Shown here piece after piece: positions 5,157 to 6,082 of a stretch of 6,082 bases of DNA; within the stretch, counting starts at the first letter, position 1, and every line of letters starts with the position of its first letter. The stretch is from Eubacterium sp. (GTDB taxonomy: Bacteria; Bacillota; Clostridia; Lachnospirales; Lachnospiraceae): positions 1-6,082 of the forward strand of contig JAILSA010000029.1 in assembly GCA_024697885.1 (NCBI GenBank). Reading direction: 5' to 3'. The notes under the pieces were generated by a model, which saw only the letters and a program-made list of their open reading frames with translations, was not told the DNA's origin and did no database searches. The translations under genes and the position numbers were made by a program.

Positions 5157-5678
5157 ATGTTAGAAATATTAAAAGCGAGGTTTCAGGATCATATGAATCT
5201 TCATATGGAACTGAGTTGGCTTGACGTGGAGAAACGTTTGCTTTTGCATCCGGGCTCCATGGATGTTTTGAGAAGGATGGAGGAGAGCGGCGGAGAACCG
5301 GATACCATCGGCTATGATGAAAAGACGGGAAAGCTAATTTTCTGCGACTGCGCAAAGGAGTCCCCTTCTGGGCGCAGAAGCCTGTGCTATGACGAAAAGG
5401 CATTACATGGGCGTGCTAAAAACCCGCCGTCAGGCAGCGCCGAATGGAAAGCAAAAGAAATCGGCGTTTTGATCATGACGGAGGAACTCTATCGCCGACT
5501 GCAAAGTCTCGGGGAATTTGATTTGAAAACGTCAAGTTGGATTACTACGCCGGATGATATTCGCGACAAGGGCGGTGCATTGTTCTGCGAACGACGTTAC
5601 GGAACGGTTTTCACATTCCATAACGGGGCGGATTCGTACTATTCCGTGCGCGGGTTCAGAGGTTATACGCTTATATAA
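5157..5678 (+). CDS. DUF4256 domain-containing protein, 173 aa
   Basis: A full-length soluble protein of a conserved family that I recognise from its blocks. These are an N-terminal W-x-D-V-E-x-R-L (21-28), M-E-x-S-G-G-E-P-D-x-I-G-Y-D-E-K-T-G (41-58), E-S-P-x-G-R-R-S-L-C-Y-D (68-79), G-E-F-D-L-K-T-S-S-W-I (119-129), G-G-A-L-F-C-E-R-R-Y (139-148) and the C-terminal F-H-N-G-A-D-S-Y-Y (154-162) with R-G-F-R-G. The biochemical role of the family is not known to me; conserved Cys, Arg and His residues are present, but I will not assign a catalytic site. There is no signal peptide. The start is well supported by GGAGG (5144-5148), 8 bases upstream. It is a single-gene unit with its own -10 and terminator, divergent from amt, and its sequence is richer in GC than the gene that follows. 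Confidence 0.9.
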   Translation: MLEILKARFQDHMNLHMELSWLDVEKRLLLHPGSMDVLRRMEESGGEPDTIGYDEKTGKLIFCDCAKESPSGRRSLCYDEKALHGRAKNPPSGSAEWKAKEIGVLIMTEELYRRLQSLGEFDLKTSSWITTPDDIRDKGGALFCERRYGTVFTFHNGADSYYSVRGFRGYTLI

Positions 5679-5707
5679 ATATTGAACGTTACATAGCAGT
5701 TATCTCA

Positions 5708-5740
5708 AATCGAGTAGGAGTCAGCCTACTCGATTATTTT
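5708..5740 (+). terminator. Terminator of the DUF4256 gene
   Basis: AATCGAGTAGG (5708-5718) and CCTACTCGATT (5725-5735) form a perfect 11-bp stem with a 6-base loop, followed by ATTTTC. It lies 30 bases after the stop codon. Confidence 0.85.
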
Positions 5741-5767
5741 CATTTGTATTTTCGAAAAAGGAAAATA

Positions 5768-5796
5768 TTGTAAGTTTTGAAAGTGGATGATACAAT
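5768..5796 (+). promoter_or_regulatory. Promoter of the ATP-binding protein gene
   Basis: TTGTAA (-35, 5768-5773) and TACAAT (-10, 5791-5796) are separated by exactly 17 bases, giving a leader of about 40 nt. One copy of a 15-bp repeat occupies most of the spacer. Confidence 0.6.
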
Positions 5797-5835
5797 GTTT
5801 TCAAAAGTGAAAAGAAATTAAAGTTTTGAAAGCGG
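5772..5835 (+). repeat. AAGTTTTGAAAGYGG direct repeat around promoter and ribosome binding site
   Basis: The 15-mer at 5772-5786 recurs at 5821-5835 with one difference (T versus C). An inverted copy of its core TTTTGAAA lies between them (5799-5806). Copy 1 lies between -35 and -10, and copy 2 abuts the GCGGGG that would serve as Shine-Dalgarno. Confidence 0.55.
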
Positions 5836-5842
5836 GGTCTAT

Positions 5843-6082
5843 ATGAAGATTATTGAAAGAAAAAATTATTTGAATAGACTCATTCGGTTAAAGGATACTC
5901 CGGATATAAAGATAATAACAGGATTGAGACGTTCTGGAAAGTCTGAGTTGGTGCGAGCATATATGGAATGGATACGCACAAACGAAGATACAAATATAAT
6001 ATACGTTGATTTTGCAGATTTAAAATTCGATGATTTAAAAACATATAAGGAACTCTATAATTTCTGCGAAGGACAATACATT
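5843..6082 (+). CDS. AAA-type ATP-binding protein, N-terminal 80 aa (cut by window end)
   Basis: An open frame runs from the ATG at 5843 to the last base without a stop. The first 80 residues show an N-terminal I-E-R-x-x-Y-L-x-R-L helix and then the beta strand I-K-I-I-T-G. A Walker A motif G-L-R-R-S-G-K-S follows at 27-34, with a second strand I-I-Y-V-D-F-A-D-L at 52-60. This is the typical opening of the AAA_14/DUF4143 group of Clostridial and archaeal ATPases, which usually run to about 400-450 aa with the DUF4143 domain at the C-terminus; that part and the Walker B motif lie outside the window. Members are common accessory genes of unknown role, often transferred. The ribosome binding site is weak (GCGGGG, 5 bases from the ATG). 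The gene is AT-rich compared with its neighbours, in keeping with separate acquisition. Confidence 0.85.
   Translation, partial: MKIIERKNYLNRLIRLKDTPDIKIITGLRRSGKSELVRAYMEWIRTNEDTNIIYVDFADLKFDDLKTYKELYNFCEGQYI

Noticed and set aside
4963..5403. 146-codon open frame on the minus strand
   Set aside because: It crosses the palindromic block and runs opposite the well-supported DUF4256 gene; no motif or start signal.
1..6082. CRISPR arrays, tRNA or rRNA genes, transposase genes
   Set aside because: No regularly spaced repeats, tRNA-like cloverleaf with TTCGA arm, rRNA motifs or transposase motifs were seen on either strand.

Overview
The window looks like part of a chromosome of an anaerobic, low-to-moderate GC Firmicute, most likely a gut or rumen Lachnospiraceae-type Clostridium relative. 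The reasons are strong GGAGG ribosome binding sites, U-tract hairpin terminators, an ammonium channel with a PII domain fused to its C-terminus, and a secreted lysine-rich esterase with bacterial Ig-like repeats. The family placement is an inference from gene content, not a search result.

Left part (about 70-4727, all on the minus strand; read right to left in order of transcription). First comes an Amt/PII fusion gene (2970-4727) with its own promoter near 4871-4899 and a leader of about 137 nt. The leader contains two complete intrinsic terminators in tandem (4806-4850 and 4761-4797) before the start codon. After a strong terminator (2879-2929) comes a secreted Big2-repeat alpha/beta hydrolase (1427-2782) with an extended -10 promoter. 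Next is a shorter, cytosolic paralogue of the same hydrolase (534-1277), then a small DUF3237 protein (70-456). A long terminator-like hairpin sits immediately upstream of the DUF3237 ribosome binding site.

Right part (5157-6082, plus strand). This holds a DUF4256 protein (5157-5678) with its own promoter and terminator. The start of an AAA-type ATP-binding protein with a clear Walker A motif follows (5843 onward) and is cut by the window end. The two halves diverge from a 429-base intergenic region (4728-5156). It carries the amt leader, three copies of a 10-bp motif behind the amt promoter, and a block of nested GC-rich palindromes at 4965-5062.

How it fits together: the Amt channel plus covalently attached PII sensor imports ammonium and probably senses its own state. 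Its leader looks built for transcription attenuation. Within each terminator's reach lies a competing small hairpin with a six-base loop beginning AAAGG. This resembles the two-hairpin targets of ANTAR antiterminators and is the most interesting candidate system here. The two hydrolases look like a secreted/cytosolic esterase pair, possibly acting on plant-derived esters; the substrate is not visible from sequence.
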